Assembly: GCA_016720635.1 (NCBI GenBank)
Contig: JADKKF010000011.1
Location: 1-34,022 of the forward strand
Reading direction: 5' to 3'
From: Saprospiraceae bacterium
Lineage (GTDB): Bacteria > Bacteroidota > Bacteroidia > Chitinophagales > Saprospiraceae
Length of the DNA: 34,022 nt
This document shows, in pieces, positions 1 through 8,457 of this stretch. A program made the position numbers and the translations under genes. Each line of letters opens with the position of its first letter. Positions within the stretch are counted from its first letter, which is position 1. The notes under the pieces are model-generated. The model was not told the origin of the DNA. It saw only the letters and a list, made by a program, of their open reading frames with translations, and made no database searches.

Positions 1-261
1 GCTCACGATTGGAATGGGCGGTAGTTCGGATTAAATCATTTCTTCATTATATTTTTAGTCTCTTATTAATGTTGGTTTTAAATCAATTATTGCGTGGTTT
101 TTAAATAATTTTCCAATATTAATTTCCTACAATATGATAAACTTTGAGTTACTTTTAAGGGTTTACTTTCCATTCTATTTGTACAATAGATTATCCTATT
201 CAAATTTTAATTCAAAATTAATTTCATATTTTCTAACATAAATTATTATATATTTTTTAAA
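1..261. other. AT-rich noncoding leader
   Basis: No coding frame with recognisable protein sequence was found here. The stretch is very AT-rich and leads into the lipoprotein start at 262. No convincing TTG-N20-TAnnTTTG promoter is visible; the best partial match is TTG near 145 with a degenerate TATTTG about 30 nt later. Confidence 0.5.
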
Positions 262-868
262 ATGAAAAACATTATTTTTTAGTTTCCTCATTGTGCTTTA
301 CTTCAATATTCAATGCATGCAATCTGCCCCAAAACTAAACCTTCCAAGTGAAGTTATTTCAAAAGAAAAAAGTGAAACGAAAGAAGATTTGGCGCCTTAT
401 ACTTTAACCGATAAGGAAGGTAAAACGCTGACCATAGAATTTAACCATAAAAGAGATCAGGTTTCATTGAATTTTAACGGGAGAAAATATAATCCTACGA
501 AGCGAAAAACCTGCCTCTGGAATTTGGTACGAAGAAGACCTATACGAGAGCTCAGAGGAAAAGGCAACGATGTTGAGCTAACCAAGGAAGGCAAAGTAAT
601 ATTCCACATAATGATGAAATCAACTGCTGAAGCAAAAGACAAAATCTGGACAAACGCTGTACATTGGAATTCACAATACAGTTCGCACGGCCTCTAACTT
701 TTGGGTAAGAAACCATAGAACTCGTCGATCAAAACCAGCATCAGGCATGTGGTATAAAAATGATCACTATGAATTCCCAGAGGAAAGGGAGAAAAAGTAG
801 AATTAAGTAAAGATGGAAAATAATTTTTCAAAACTAAACACAATATTAAAACAACCAAAACCATATAA
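262..868 (+). pseudogene. Tandem MliC-like lysozyme-inhibitor lipoprotein, frameshifted
   Basis: Starting at ATG 262 the protein begins MKNIIF, hits TAG at 280 after a T6 run, and continues one frame over as SFLIVLYFNIQC, a typical lipoprotein signal with its Cys. The body contains a beta-rich segment (LTIEFNHKRDQVSLNFNGRKY), then KPASGIWYEEDLYE in a third frame and GKGNDVELTKEGKVIF back in the first. That SGxxY...GKGxxVxLxxxGK order is the signature of MliC/PliC inhibitors of C-type lysozyme. A second copy follows (KPASGMWYKNDHYEF at about 745-785, then EKVELSKDGK), so the ancestral protein had two tandem MliC domains. At least four frame changes and an internal TAA at 695 break it. The likely original stop is TAA at 866-868. 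The family call rests on motif recognition; function is inferred. Confidence 0.55.
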
Positions 869-872
869 ATTT

Positions 873-1375
873 ATGAGAATATTCGCATTTTGCAGAGCAA
901 TTCAAGCACTTCTATCAACAAACGCTTGGTGATTTTTGCCTTAAAATCATTTCCAGAGGCCGAGATAAATCTGATTGATTTGAATGACTATGAAATGCCA
1001 ATTTTTTCAGTGGATCGTGAAAAGGCTGGGTATCCTGAACAGGCATACTTATTTTTAGAAAACATAAATCAATGTGATTTGATTGTTTGTTCTTTGTCTG
1101 AAAAATAACAGAAATTTTTCTGTAGCCTTCAAAAATGTATTTGACTGGTGCTCAAGGATAAATGCTAAGGTGTTTCAAGATAAAAAAATGTTTGTTATGA
1201 CGACTTCTCCAGGAGGATTTGGAGGAGGCATAGCATGAATTTGGCCAAAGAATATATTTCCTGCATTTGGAGGGAATATTCTTCAAACATTTTCGCTGCC
1301 AAAATTTATGAAAATTTCAACGATGAAGATGGTATTTTAGATCAGACCCTTCTTGCTGATTTTAATCAAAAATAA
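873..1375 (+). pseudogene. NADPH-dependent FMN reductase family protein, frameshifted
   Basis: ATG 873 opens MRIFAF, and after a frame change the sequence reads SNSSTSINKRLVIFALK, the GSxSxxSxN-type FMN phosphate loop of flavodoxin-like NAD(P)H:FMN/quinone reductases. Downstream segments in alternating frames give DLNDYEMPIFSVD, QCDLIVCSLSE, FSVAFKNVFDWCSRI, KKMFVMTTSPGGFGG and FGGNILQTFSLPKFYENF, which follow the family order to the end. A 180-residue protein would be expected; the longest open piece is only 72 codons (890-1108). At least four single-base frame changes lie between 885 and 1260. If the last frame is also off by one, the stop moves to 1402-1404. It heads a redox/stress cluster with the next three genes. 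Either a pseudogene or a consensus-error victim. Confidence 0.65.
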
Positions 1376-1416
1376 AAGATTTACAAGAAAATTTTTCACA
1401 CTAAAATTCAATAATA

Positions 1417-1639
1417 ATGGATAAGAAAGAATATAGCAATGGTGAAATAGCGATTATTTGGCAACCCAAAAATGTAACCATGCCGCCAGAATGTGTAAGA
1501 TTACCCAAGGTTTATCACCCGAGAGAACTTCCATGGATCACCCCCAGAACACGCTAATACTGAAGAACTTATAGCACAAATCAATTGTTGTCCATCTGGA
1601 GCTTTGACATACCGTCGGCTAGAGTCTGCAACAGAATGA
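1417..1639 (+). CDS. Fer4_19 (YjdI-like) 4Fe-4S mono-cluster protein, one frameshift
   Basis: ATG 1417 gives MDKKEYSNGEIAIIWQPK, then LPKVYHPRELPWI, the N-terminal half of the divergent 4Fe-4S mono-cluster family (Fer4_19, E. coli YjdI type). The frame then runs into TAA inside ACCCCCAGAACACGC. Removing one C from the C5 run restores ITPEHANTEELIAQINCCPSGALTYRR and a TGA at 1637-1639, about 74 residues, the family's size. The C-terminal CPSGAL cluster motif is intact. The N-terminal cluster segment has a Cys in PPECVRLPKV, but the usual upstream CxxxxxC partner is missing, so cluster ligation may be altered. The stop overlaps the ATG at 1636 of the OsmC gene. The pairing with a YjdJ-type acetyltransferase two genes on matches a known YjdI/YjdJ association. 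Confidence 0.75.
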
Positions 1640-2019
1640 CCTCTGTAAGGTTGAGGCCACGATTGGGCAGGAGAAATATTATACTGAAGTAAAGGCTGGA
1701 AATAATCTCCTTATAACAGACGAGCCCTTGATAAGGGAGGGGGCAATAAGGGATTTAATCCTTTTGAAATACTGGCTACTTCCTTGGCTAGCTGCACTGC
1801 AGCAACATTAAAAATGTACATCGATCACAAAGGTTGGGCCATCAAAGAAATCAAAGTGGAGGTAATTTTGGAGAGCAATTTACCACAATCAAGTGCAATT
1901 TTTACAAGAAATATTGCTTTTCACGATATGACATTTCAGAAGATCAAAAAACCAGGTTGTTTAAAATAGCTGAGTCATGTCCTGTACACAAAGTTCTACG
2001 GAGAATCCGATTACAATAA
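1636..2019 (+). pseudogene. OsmC/Ohr-family peroxidase-like protein, frameshifted
   Basis: ATG 1636 overlaps the previous stop (ATGA). Across two or three frames the sequence reads VEATIGQEKYYTEVKAG, LLITDEPLDKGGGNKGFNPF, EILATSLASCTAATLKMY, GWAIKEIKVEVILES, then after another frame change DISEDQKTRLFKIAESCPVHKVL. This is the complete OsmC fold in order, with both redox-active cysteines: ASC at about 1786-1794 and ESCPVHK at about 1971-1988. OsmC/Ohr proteins reduce organic hydroperoxides through this Cys pair. Breaks lie near 1650, 1925 and 2000. The neighbouring FMN reductase, Fe-S protein and acetyltransferase suggest a thiol/redox-stress operon. Loss of frame may be genuine or a consensus artefact. 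Confidence 0.75.
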
Positions 2020-2035
2020 ACATCAATACATTAAA

Positions 2036-2312
2036 ATGGAAATTATACACAAACAAGATGAAGACAGGAAAATTTAAAATAATGGACGGTCAAAATACCG
2101 CTGGGCAGATCTTCTATTCTTGGTTAGGCAAGGACAGAATCGTCATTAATCATACTGAAGTAGAGCCAGCATATAATGGCCAAGGAATAGGCAAGCAATT
2201 GGTATATCAAGTGGTCGAATTCGCAAGAGAAAAACAAGTTAATGTTGTGCCACTATGCACATTTGCGAAGAGGATTTTCGAGAAATCAGAGGAAATAAGA
2301 GACGTGTTGTAA
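2036..2312 (+). CDS. GNAT-like N-acetyltransferase (YjdJ type), N-terminal frameshift
   Basis: The natural start is ATG 2036 (MEIIHKQDED), which loses frame in the A-run near 2067; the rest continues as GKFKIMDGQNTAGQIFYSW, DRIVINHTEVEPAYNGQGIG, KQLVYQVVEFAREKQVNVVP and LCTFAKRIFEKSEEIRDVL to TAA 2312. The NGQGIGKQLV segment is the acetyl-CoA pyrophosphate loop of GNAT domains, and the HTEV...PLCxFAK order is typical of the small (about 90-residue) YjdJ-like group. An open frame also extends upstream to 1977 but that part overlaps the OsmC gene and looks non-native. It is the last gene of the redox cluster, with a short gap to the next membrane protein. Confidence 0.8.
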
Positions 2313-2320
2313 TTCAGTAA

Positions 2321-2731
2321 ATGTTTAAGAAGAACTATGCTAAAATTCTGAATTTGAGCGCTAAATATATCAATTTTTCCTTAGTATTGGCTTCATTGTT
2401 CGGTTTACTAGAATGGGGAGGGAACAATGCTCAGTTTTTGTACGAAGCTGAGTTCGAAATACTCAAAAAACTAAGTATAAATCCTGGGTCGGTGTTGCAT
2501 CCACTGACGATTATCCCTTTTTTGTCTCAAGCGATCCTTATTTACACTTTGATTCAACGCACGCCTAGTAGGACGCTGACCATTATAGGAATTTATGGAA
2601 TTGGGATTTTGATGGTTTTGATTTTGGCGATAGGGATTATGACGGTCAATATTAAGATGATTGCCTCCACTTTACCTTTTATACTATGCTCAATTGTCGC
2701 TTTCAAGCATTATAAGCATCTGTTTTCTTAA
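2321..2731 (+). CDS. Small four-helix membrane protein, unknown function
   Basis: An intact 136-residue reading frame starting 8 nt after the acetyltransferase stop. Four hydrophobic segments are visible at about residues 16-32 (INFSLVLASLFGLLEW), 58-78 (VLHPLTIIPFLSQAILIYTL), 86-109 (LTIIGIYGIGILMVLILAIG) and 113-128 (IASTLPFILCSIVAF), with a Lys/His-rich C-terminus. It is predicted to sit in the inner membrane. I do not recognise the family. Tight spacing suggests co-transcription with the redox cluster. It is one of the few genes in the first 4 kb without a frame break. Confidence 0.75.
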   Translation: MFKKNYAKILNLSAKYINFSLVLASLFGLLEWGGNNAQFLYEAEFEILKKLSINPGSVLHPLTIIPFLSQAILIYTLIQRTPSRTLTIIGIYGIGILMVLILAIGIMTVNIKMIASTLPFILCSIVAFKHYKHLFS

Positions 2732-2757
2732 AAAGATGGAATCTTATCTGCTTAAAA

Positions 2758-2788
2758 TTGATTTTAAACAGCTTTTGCATTAAATTTG
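2758..2788 (+). promoter_or_regulatory. Bacteroidota-type promoter for the outer-membrane barrel gene
   Basis: TTG at 2758-2760, a 20-nt spacer, and TAAATTTG at 2781-2788 match the Bacteroidota -33/-7 consensus (TTTG and TAnnTTTG). It lies about 185 nt upstream of the ATG at 2975, leaving a long AT-rich leader. Confidence 0.5.
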
Positions 2789-2974
2789 CTATATTGTCTA
2801 TTTATGGAAACCTGAATTTATGAATGATAATAAACCCAAAAAACTAAATCTTTCTGGATTTAAAAATTATTTTTTTTGGTATTTAATTGGCTTAAATTAT
2901 TCATTTCGGGTAATTCTTAACAAGTAAATAATGTTATGACCCAATCAATAATAGAACTTAAGGTGTAAAGTGAC

Positions 2975-3678
2975 ATGCGATATTTATTAACGATAGCTAC
3001 AATTTTCTTTTTACAATTTAATTCTCATGCCCAAAAGAGAATTTCTTACGGATTTGGAATTGATATGAATTATCCCTATTTGGCCAAAGTTGACCAAGAA
3101 AATTTTAGTCGCATTGGACATTCTTGGCCAGGTTTTAACCAAAAAAGACAAGTTGGGTATTGGAGTTAAATTTCTTGCCTCAATGCCCATTTCAAGAAAT
3201 ATATCTTTAGGATCAGAATTTGGCATCACTTATTATAGTAATGAGTTTTCTTTTGATTATACAGAGATTTCATTTCCTATTCAAGTTCATGAAGAACTAA
3301 ATATTTCTTTATTCTATGTTAGAATACTAAAAAATTAACCTATCATATCCCTTCGAGTTCGAGATCAAATGTTTATGTTACGTTAGGTCTTGATAATAGA
3401 TTTCTTTGGTGGGGAATCAGACAATTATAAAGACATAACCTATATAAACTGGCGGATTTGAAACTAGTTATAATTTTTATATCACCTCTCTTATTGCTTC
3501 TATTGGGTACAACTTTAATATGCCTGACGGTACTGTCATGCAACTGGGACTGAATTGCGGCTTTGATCAGAAAAGTATCGTAGGAAAAGACAGAGGCACT
3601 TGGGGATTCTACGAAAATCTATCTTCAGCATCCTATCAAAATTATGGAATATCCGTAAATTATTTTTTTACTAAGTAG
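2975..3678 (+). pseudogene. Outer-membrane beta-barrel protein, frameshifted
   Basis: The start MRYLLTIATIFFLQFNSHAQ is a clear Sec signal peptide ending in AQ, usual for Bacteroidota. Then KRISYGFGIDMNYPYLAKV and, after a frame change at about 3140 (poly-A), KDKLGIGVKFLASMPISRNI, SLGSEFGITYYSNEFSFDY and the strand-like ITSLIASIGYNFNMPDGTV, MQLGLNCGFDQKSIV and YQNYGISVNYFFTK to TAG 3678. Alternating aromatic/polar strands with a terminal aromatic-rich segment resemble small PorT/OmpW-like barrels of about 230 residues. At least two further frame changes lie between 3335 and 3460. The specific family and any ligand are unknown. Confidence 0.55.
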
Positions 3679-4437
3679 GTTTAGCTATTTTAATTTAAAT
3701 CCTAGTGTAATATTGATTAGCAGTATATTATATATATAGACCGAATCTCAATGGTCTAAGTCTGTGACTCCGATCCCATGATTTATAAATTTAAAATCAA
3801 CAAACTTTTGTAAGTATCGAAGATTACGGAATTGCAAATTCCTAGAGTGTATGGCATCACATCTAAAGACTGTGACGGTCGGTTAGCAGAAACCAAACTC
3901 ATCATCAAAGCTTATCGTCCCCTCAACTTCTTGTCACTTTTGTCTAGATACAAAAGTAACCCAAAAATCAAGTCCAAAAAAAGGCGATTGCTTCGCACCG
4001 CTCCAGTCGTTGGATGCGTTACATCCGCATCTTTTCCACGACTTTTCGCTATCGCTGGTTTTTGGACGGGCTACGAAAGTCGAAGCCTATGACAATTTAT
4101 GAATAAAAATATTAACCGTTACTATCCGATAGCTATCGGTTACAAACGACTATTGCCGCCCACGATGGTCGATGCATTGCATCGCAGTTAGAAACTGCGA
4201 CGATCGGGGTTGAAATATCGAAGCTCAGATTGAACATTCTTATTATCACTTAGGACAAGTTTCGTTGATAAAAAAAATGATAATGGAAAGATATAGATAA
4301 GTCATTCCAGAATTTTATAAGTTAATGTTCGATCCGAATTTTGCAGACAAATCAACAAAAAATAGTGCTCTAATTTCATCTTTTTGCTTAGATTTGATTA
4401 CTCATTTATTCTTCAAAAGAAAAAAGTAACCAATATT
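3679..4437. repeat. Noncoding stretch rich in palindromes and hairpins
   Basis: No convincing protein is encoded here. Perfect or near-perfect inverted repeats are dense: ACTTTTGT/ACAAAAGT at 3936-3957, GGATG/CATCC at 4012-4026, CCGATAGCTATCGG at 4126-4139, CGATGCATTGCATCG at 4170-4184, and CGCAGTT/AACTGCG with a 3-nt loop at 4183-4199. The 3930-4090 part is richer in G+C than its flanks. This looks like a dispersed intergenic repeat rather than a gene. A TAGATTTG at 4389-4396 may be the -7 element of the pirin promoter. Confidence 0.5.
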
Positions 4438-5273
4438 ATGAAAAGAGAAATTGCAAAAGCCTTTCAAGGAATTCCAGCAGTACAAGATAGTGCGATGACT
4501 TTATTTCGTGCATTGCCAACCAATCAAATTGAGTCTTTAGGACCCTTTGTATTTGTCGATTTTTATGAAACGAAAGGTACCAAAGGTATAGGGGACTCCC
4601 TCATCCTCATGCTGGCATTGAGGTCATTAGCTATTTGTTGCAAGGAGAGAGCGTCCATAAAGACAGTTTAGGCAATACCGATACGTTGACAGATGGTGAT
4701 GCTCAATTTATCAAAGCTGGACAAGGTATCATACATAAAGAAACCCCTCGAAGATCTAGGAAGGGACTTCAACTTTGGACCAGTTTACCACCAAAGCAAA
4801 AATTTGAAGAAGCTGAATACTACTCTTACAAGGCGAACACGATACCTACTTTCAAACTTGATGAAAACGAAATAAAAGTCATTGCAGGTGAATTCTGCGG
4901 TCACAAGGGCATTCTCCCAACGGCAAGACCTACTGTATTGGTTCATATCCATTTTGAAAACTCAAACGAGATTAATTTGCCAATCGATGCAAATTGGGAA
5001 CTGGGCGTTTATGTAATCAATGGTCAAGTCATGGTAGCCGAGAAAGGCCCGCTACAAATAGGCGATTTGGCATTGTTGACCGAGGGAGATGAAATAAAAT
5101 TGCAAGCATTTGGTGATTTACCAGTAGATATTGTTTTGTTGGGTGGGGAGAAAATTGATTATCCATTGGTTTTCGATGGACCATTCGTGATGGACTCCAA
5201 AGAAAATTTGGCAAAGGCATATCAAAATTATAAAACAGGAAAAATGGGTTCTTTAGACGGTATTCCATTTTAA
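4438..5273 (+). CDS. Pirin family protein, one frameshift
   Basis: ATG 4438 gives MKREIAKAFQGIPAVQDSAM, then LGPFVFVDFYE. A one-base break around 4590 (GGGGACTCCC) moves the frame; on the other side it reads SPHPHAGIEVISYLLQGE and FIKAGQGIIHKETP, then LQLWTSLPPKQKFEEAEYY. The HPHAG...E segment supplies the first-cupin metal ligands of pirins, and the LQLW(T/V)xLPxxxK motif is diagnostic. The C-terminal cupin (VLVHIHFENSNEINLPID and onward) is complete to TAA 5273. Total length is about 278 residues, normal for the family. Pirins are cupin-fold iron proteins, some with quercetinase activity; the role here is not determined. Confidence 0.88.
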
Positions 5274-5480
5274 GCAAATTCTTTAAAGTGTCAGAATAGT
5301 GAAGTACACGATGTGTATTTGAAAACATTAAAATTGTAAAAAAACCAAGTAGGAATTTCATAAAATTGGGAGATTTGTCAAAACGAAATTGGTGGCCAAG
5401 ATGATAGCGGATTTTAAAAAAAAAAATATGGAACAAGGAGTTAGCAAGACTCAATTATTTACTATCAATTAGAATTTAGT

Positions 5481-6647
5481 ATGAGTAGCAATCAGCATGA
5501 TAATTATTTGTTATTTTTATCCGATGTGAAGATTAAAATACTCGAAGCCCAACTTAAAACTGTTGTAGCCGCGAATAGCCAAATGTTGCTTTTATATTGG
5601 CAACTGGGCAATTATATTTTGGCTAACCAAAGACAAAAGGCATGGGGTGCAAAGGTGATAGAAATGCTTGCTTCTGATTTAAAAAAAGAATTCCCACAAT
5701 TAAAAGGTTTTTCTGTACGAAATTTAAAGTATATGAGAGCCTTTGCCAAAGTGTATTCGGTTGTAGTCATTGGCAAAATGATCGAAATTGAAGCCTCTTT
5801 CAAGCAGGAAACCCCAATAGTGCAGCAACTTGTTGCACTATTGGAAGAAGCTCAAAAACACGAGGCTATAATTGTGCAGCAAGCTAATGCACAATTATCA
5901 GAATCTCAATTTCTGACTTCAATTCTTTCTCGAATTTCTTGGTCACACCATTTGATATTAATCGATAAGGTTCCTAGTTTGGGAAAGCGATTTTGGTATA
6001 TGTTGAATACCCTCGAGCATGGTAATAGCAGAAATGTATTAGCCATGCAAATTGAAAGTCGCTTATTTGAAAGACAAATTACTAGCAGGAAAACCAACAA
6101 TTTTGAACGAACATTGCCAAAGCCCCAGACTGACTTTGCTAATTATTTGCTGAAAGATCCATACATTTTTGACTTTGTTCAAGCTTCCGAAAAAACCAAC
6201 GAACGAAATATTGAAGAACAACTCACACGACATATTACCAAGTTTTTATTAGAACTTGGACAAGGCTTTGCCTTCATTGGAAAGCAAATACATTTTGAAA
6301 TTGGAGGTAATGACTTCTTTGCTGATTTGCTTTTTTATCATACTCAATTACACGCATACGTAGTGGTAGAAATTAAGGCAAGACCATTTGAGCCTGGTGA
6401 TGCTAGCCAATTAAATTTTTATGTGAATGTGGTAAACGATAAATTAAAAACAGCAACAGATAATGACACCATTGGGATTTTGCTATGTAAAGGGAAAAAC
6501 GAAGTCGTAGCCGAATATGCTTTAAAAGGATATAACAATGCCATTGGTGTATCTGATTATCAAATAAGCAAAGCTATACCGAAGGAATTAATATCTTCAT
6601 TGCCTCAAATTGAAGATCTAGAAAACGAATTAAAGAAAGATGAGTAA
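5481..6647 (+). CDS. YhcG/DUF1016 family PD-(D/E)XK nuclease
   Basis: Intact, 388 residues, the family's usual size. The N-terminal winged-helix domain spans about residues 1-95 (LLLYWQLGNYI, FPQLKGFSVRNLKYMRAFA). The nuclease domain begins near 215 (FVQASEKTNERNIEEQLTRH) and contains the core GGNDFFADLLFYH with the catalytic Asp and VVVEIKARPFEP with the E-x-K pair, then SQLNFYVNVV and IGILLCKGKNE. Between them, residues about 100-155 form an insert of alternating IVQQ-containing stretches before SWSHHLILIDKV. YhcG-like proteins are often linked to restriction or genome-maintenance loci, but no restriction genes lie nearby. The DNA of the insert carries two matched palindromes (separate entry). 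Its last 8 nt overlap the following reading frame. Confidence 0.92.
   Translation: MSSNQHDNYLLFLSDVKIKILEAQLKTVVAANSQMLLLYWQLGNYILANQRQKAWGAKVIEMLASDLKKEFPQLKGFSVRNLKYMRAFAKVYSVVVIGKMIEIEASFKQETPIVQQLVALLEEAQKHEAIIVQQANAQLSESQFLTSILSRISWSHHLILIDKVPSLGKRFWYMLNTLEHGNSRNVLAMQIESRLFERQITSRKTNNFERTLPKPQTDFANYLLKDPYIFDFVQASEKTNERNIEEQLTRHITKFLLELGQGFAFIGKQIHFEIGGNDFFADLLFYHTQLHAYVVVEIKARPFEPGDASQLNFYVNVVNDKLKTATDNDTIGILLCKGKNEVVAEYALKGYNNAIGVSDYQISKAIPKELISSLPQIEDLENELKKDE
5814..5896 (+). repeat. Two matched palindromes 54 nt apart inside yhcG
   Basis: Palindrome 1 (5814-5844) has arms CCAATAGTGCA and TGCACTATTGG. Palindrome 2 (5870-5896) has arms AATTGTGCA and TGCACAATT. Their 27-nt cores align base for base at most positions, both containing GTGCAGCAA on the left arm, and start exactly 54 nt (18 codons) apart, in frame. 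They encode IVQQLVALLEE and IVQQANAQLSE. Confidence 0.8.
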
Positions 6648-6930
6648 CAATAAAAAAATTATTGACAAACTCAAAGAAGTGCTCATGCTCGGTAAATGGG
6701 AACTCGAATTTAGCATTTTTCACTTCATGAGACTTTCACTCGCACTAGGTCACGTAAAAGCCTTTTCCTTATTTGACGATAGGGAGAACAGCTTGGCTCG
6801 AATTGAAAATTGGAGGATTATTGGATCATTATTTAATTCTTGGGGCCACTTAAGAAGCTACTATATAGCACTTAACTTTTTATTCCTAGGACCAGATTCT
6901 GCCCGATTTTATGGTACTTCAAGAATATAA
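6640..6930 (+). CDS. Small unrecognised reading frame between nuclease and AraC regulator
   Basis: A 96-codon frame that overlaps the end of the nuclease gene by 8 nt and the start of the AraC-type gene by 20 nt. It begins MSNNKKIIDKLKEVLMLGKW, which looks like a real protein start with a basic amphipathic helix, and contains a hydrophobic stretch near its end (YYIALNFLFLG). I do not recognise it. The overlaps would be consistent with translational coupling, but the later half has low-information composition and could be noncoding. Possible alternatives are a truncated gene or a chance open frame. Confidence 0.35.
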   Translation: MSNNKKIIDKLKEVLMLGKWELEFSIFHFMRLSLALGHVKAFSLFDDRENSLARIENWRIIGSLFNSWGHLRSYYIALNFLFLGPDSARFYGTSRI

Positions 6931-7744
6931 ACCCAGCCCTACATTATCGGAATATGTTCGAACCATCCGATTGATAAATTTCAGCTTTGCAGGGGTCGAA
7001 ATACTTCCTCCTAAATCGTATCCACCAAGACCAGAACATTGTTTAAGTTTTTATGTCAAGGGAGTTGAAAATGTTGAGTACCAAAAAAGCGGAGTGAAAA
7101 ATGGAAATCTTTCAACGGTACTTTTTGGGCAACAAACGGAGGTAACCTACAGATTTAACAGCAGTGATTTTTTGCTTATTCAAGTAGTGTTTAAACCAGG
7201 TGGGCTGTATAGACTTACGAATATTCCTTCGAATTGCCTTACGAATCAATACATTGACGCACAAACCATTTTTTCAAAAGAAATAAAATATGTCAATGAG
7301 AAAATACTTGAATGCAAGTCTTACGTACAAATGATTGCCGTGGTAGAAAATTTTCTGCTTAATGAAACAAAACACAAATCATGCGAAATCCATCCTTTGG
7401 ATATAGCTACGACAAAAATATTTAGTTCTGAGACAATTCCAAGTGTGGATGTCTTGGCAAAAGCGGCTTTTCAATCTACCCGAAATTTTGAACGACACTT
7501 TATGCAACGCATGGGCGTTTCGCCAAAATATTTTTTGAAGGTAATGCGGTTTGAGAATGCATTCAGAATGAAAAATAAAAACCCAGTATTGGATTGGCTA
7601 AGTATTGCACACAGTTGTGGCTATTACGACTACCAACATTTGGTAAAAGATTATAAAGATCTGACAGGGCTCTCCCCGAACCAATTCCACGAAATAGAAT
7701 CAAAAAGTCCTGAAAGGTTATTTGGACAAGCAGATACTTATTGA
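6911..7744 (+). CDS. AraC family transcriptional regulator
   Basis: Intact, 277 residues. The N-terminal ~150 residues are the beta-rich sensor domain common in Bacteroidota AraC proteins (PSPTLSEYVRTIRLINF, then PEHCLSFYVKG and VVFKPGGLYRLTNIP). The C-terminal double helix-turn-helix includes VDVLAKAAFQSTRNFERHF and MGVSPKYFLKVMRFENAF, followed by LDWLSIAHSCGYYDYQHLVK and LTGLSPNQF, the canonical AraC second-helix signature. It probably binds DNA as a regulator of adjacent genes; the exported cupin 75 nt downstream on the same strand is the most natural target. Inducer unknown. Confidence 0.92.
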   Translation: MVLQEYKPSPTLSEYVRTIRLINFSFAGVEILPPKSYPPRPEHCLSFYVKGVENVEYQKSGVKNGNLSTVLFGQQTEVTYRFNSSDFLLIQVVFKPGGLYRLTNIPSNCLTNQYIDAQTIFSKEIKYVNEKILECKSYVQMIAVVENFLLNETKHKSCEIHPLDIATTKIFSSETIPSVDVLAKAAFQSTRNFERHFMQRMGVSPKYFLKVMRFENAFRMKNKNPVLDWLSIAHSCGYYDYQHLVKDYKDLTGLSPNQFHEIESKSPERLFGQADTY

Positions 7745-7819
7745 ATAATTGTCGGATTTTTACCACTACGGTATTTTATATTCATCTTTTCTTTGTATTC
7801 AACTAAAAATATGATTATA

Positions 7820-8371
7820 ATGAAAAGAAGAAAATTTATTGCAACAACGGCAATTTCAACTCTAGCTATGGCATTTGGACAAAATCTATCCGCCAAAGAA
7901 TCTAGGACGAACAAAGGCTTCGTAGTCAAAGCATCTGAAAGTCGATTTGGTGAAAAGACATTGCTATTCGGAAATAGCCCCAATGACATTAAAGTCTCAC
8001 AAAAGGACACCAACGGCAAGCTTTCAATATTTGAATACATAGGCAATATCAAAGGTGGACCAGCATTGCACATTCATCCATATCAAGATGAAGTATTTTT
8101 CATTGTGCAGGGAGAATATCTCTTTCAAGTGGGCGAAGAAAAGCATAATTTGAAAGCAGGTGACACGATCTTCTTGCCCAGGGGAGTACCTCACGCTTTT
8201 GCACAACTTACTGAAACTGGGAAAATGTTTTTTCTATTTCAACCATCGGGAAAAATGGAAGATTTTTTCAGATTGATTGGTGATCCGACATTTAAGCCTA
8301 CGCCAGAAGAGGGAGCTAAAATATCGCTCGAGCACGGCATGAAAGTTGTTGGACCTCCGTTACAATTTTGA
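7820..8371 (+). CDS. Exported cupin-domain protein with twin-arginine-like signal
   Basis: Start chosen at ATG 7820 (MKRRKFIATTAISTLAMAFG) rather than the in-frame ATG 7811 because it puts the RRKFIA motif at the very N-terminus, as in Tat-type signals. The mature part holds a single conserved cupin: GGPALHIHPYQDEVFFIVQG supplies the His-x-His-x4-Glu metal ligands, and GDTIFLPRGVPHAFAQL supplies the second motif with the final His. This resembles quercetin 2,3-dioxygenase-like or other small exported cupins in Bacteroidota. About 183 residues. Substrate unknown. It follows the AraC gene on the same strand and may be regulated by it. Confidence 0.85.
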   Translation: MKRRKFIATTAISTLAMAFGQNLSAKESRTNKGFVVKASESRFGEKTLLFGNSPNDIKVSQKDTNGKLSIFEYIGNIKGGPALHIHPYQDEVFFIVQGEYLFQVGEEKHNLKAGDTIFLPRGVPHAFAQLTETGKMFFLFQPSGKMEDFFRLIGDPTFKPTPEEGAKISLEHGMKVVGPPLQF

Positions 8372-8457
8372 TATTTCAGGCGAGAGAAGGGAGTGTGTGT
8401 AAGTAGAAAAGACAGACCTTCAACGATTTTGTAAGAAATAGGTAATTGGATATAGAA

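Noticed and set aside
3832..4092. 86-codon open frame in the palindrome-rich noncoding stretch
   Set aside because: It is basic, low in normal protein signals, spans several perfect hairpins, and its stop-free length is explained by higher G+C; no family resemblance.
5029..5454. 141-codon - strand open frame
   Set aside because: It overlaps the well-conserved pirin C-terminus on the other strand and resembles no protein.
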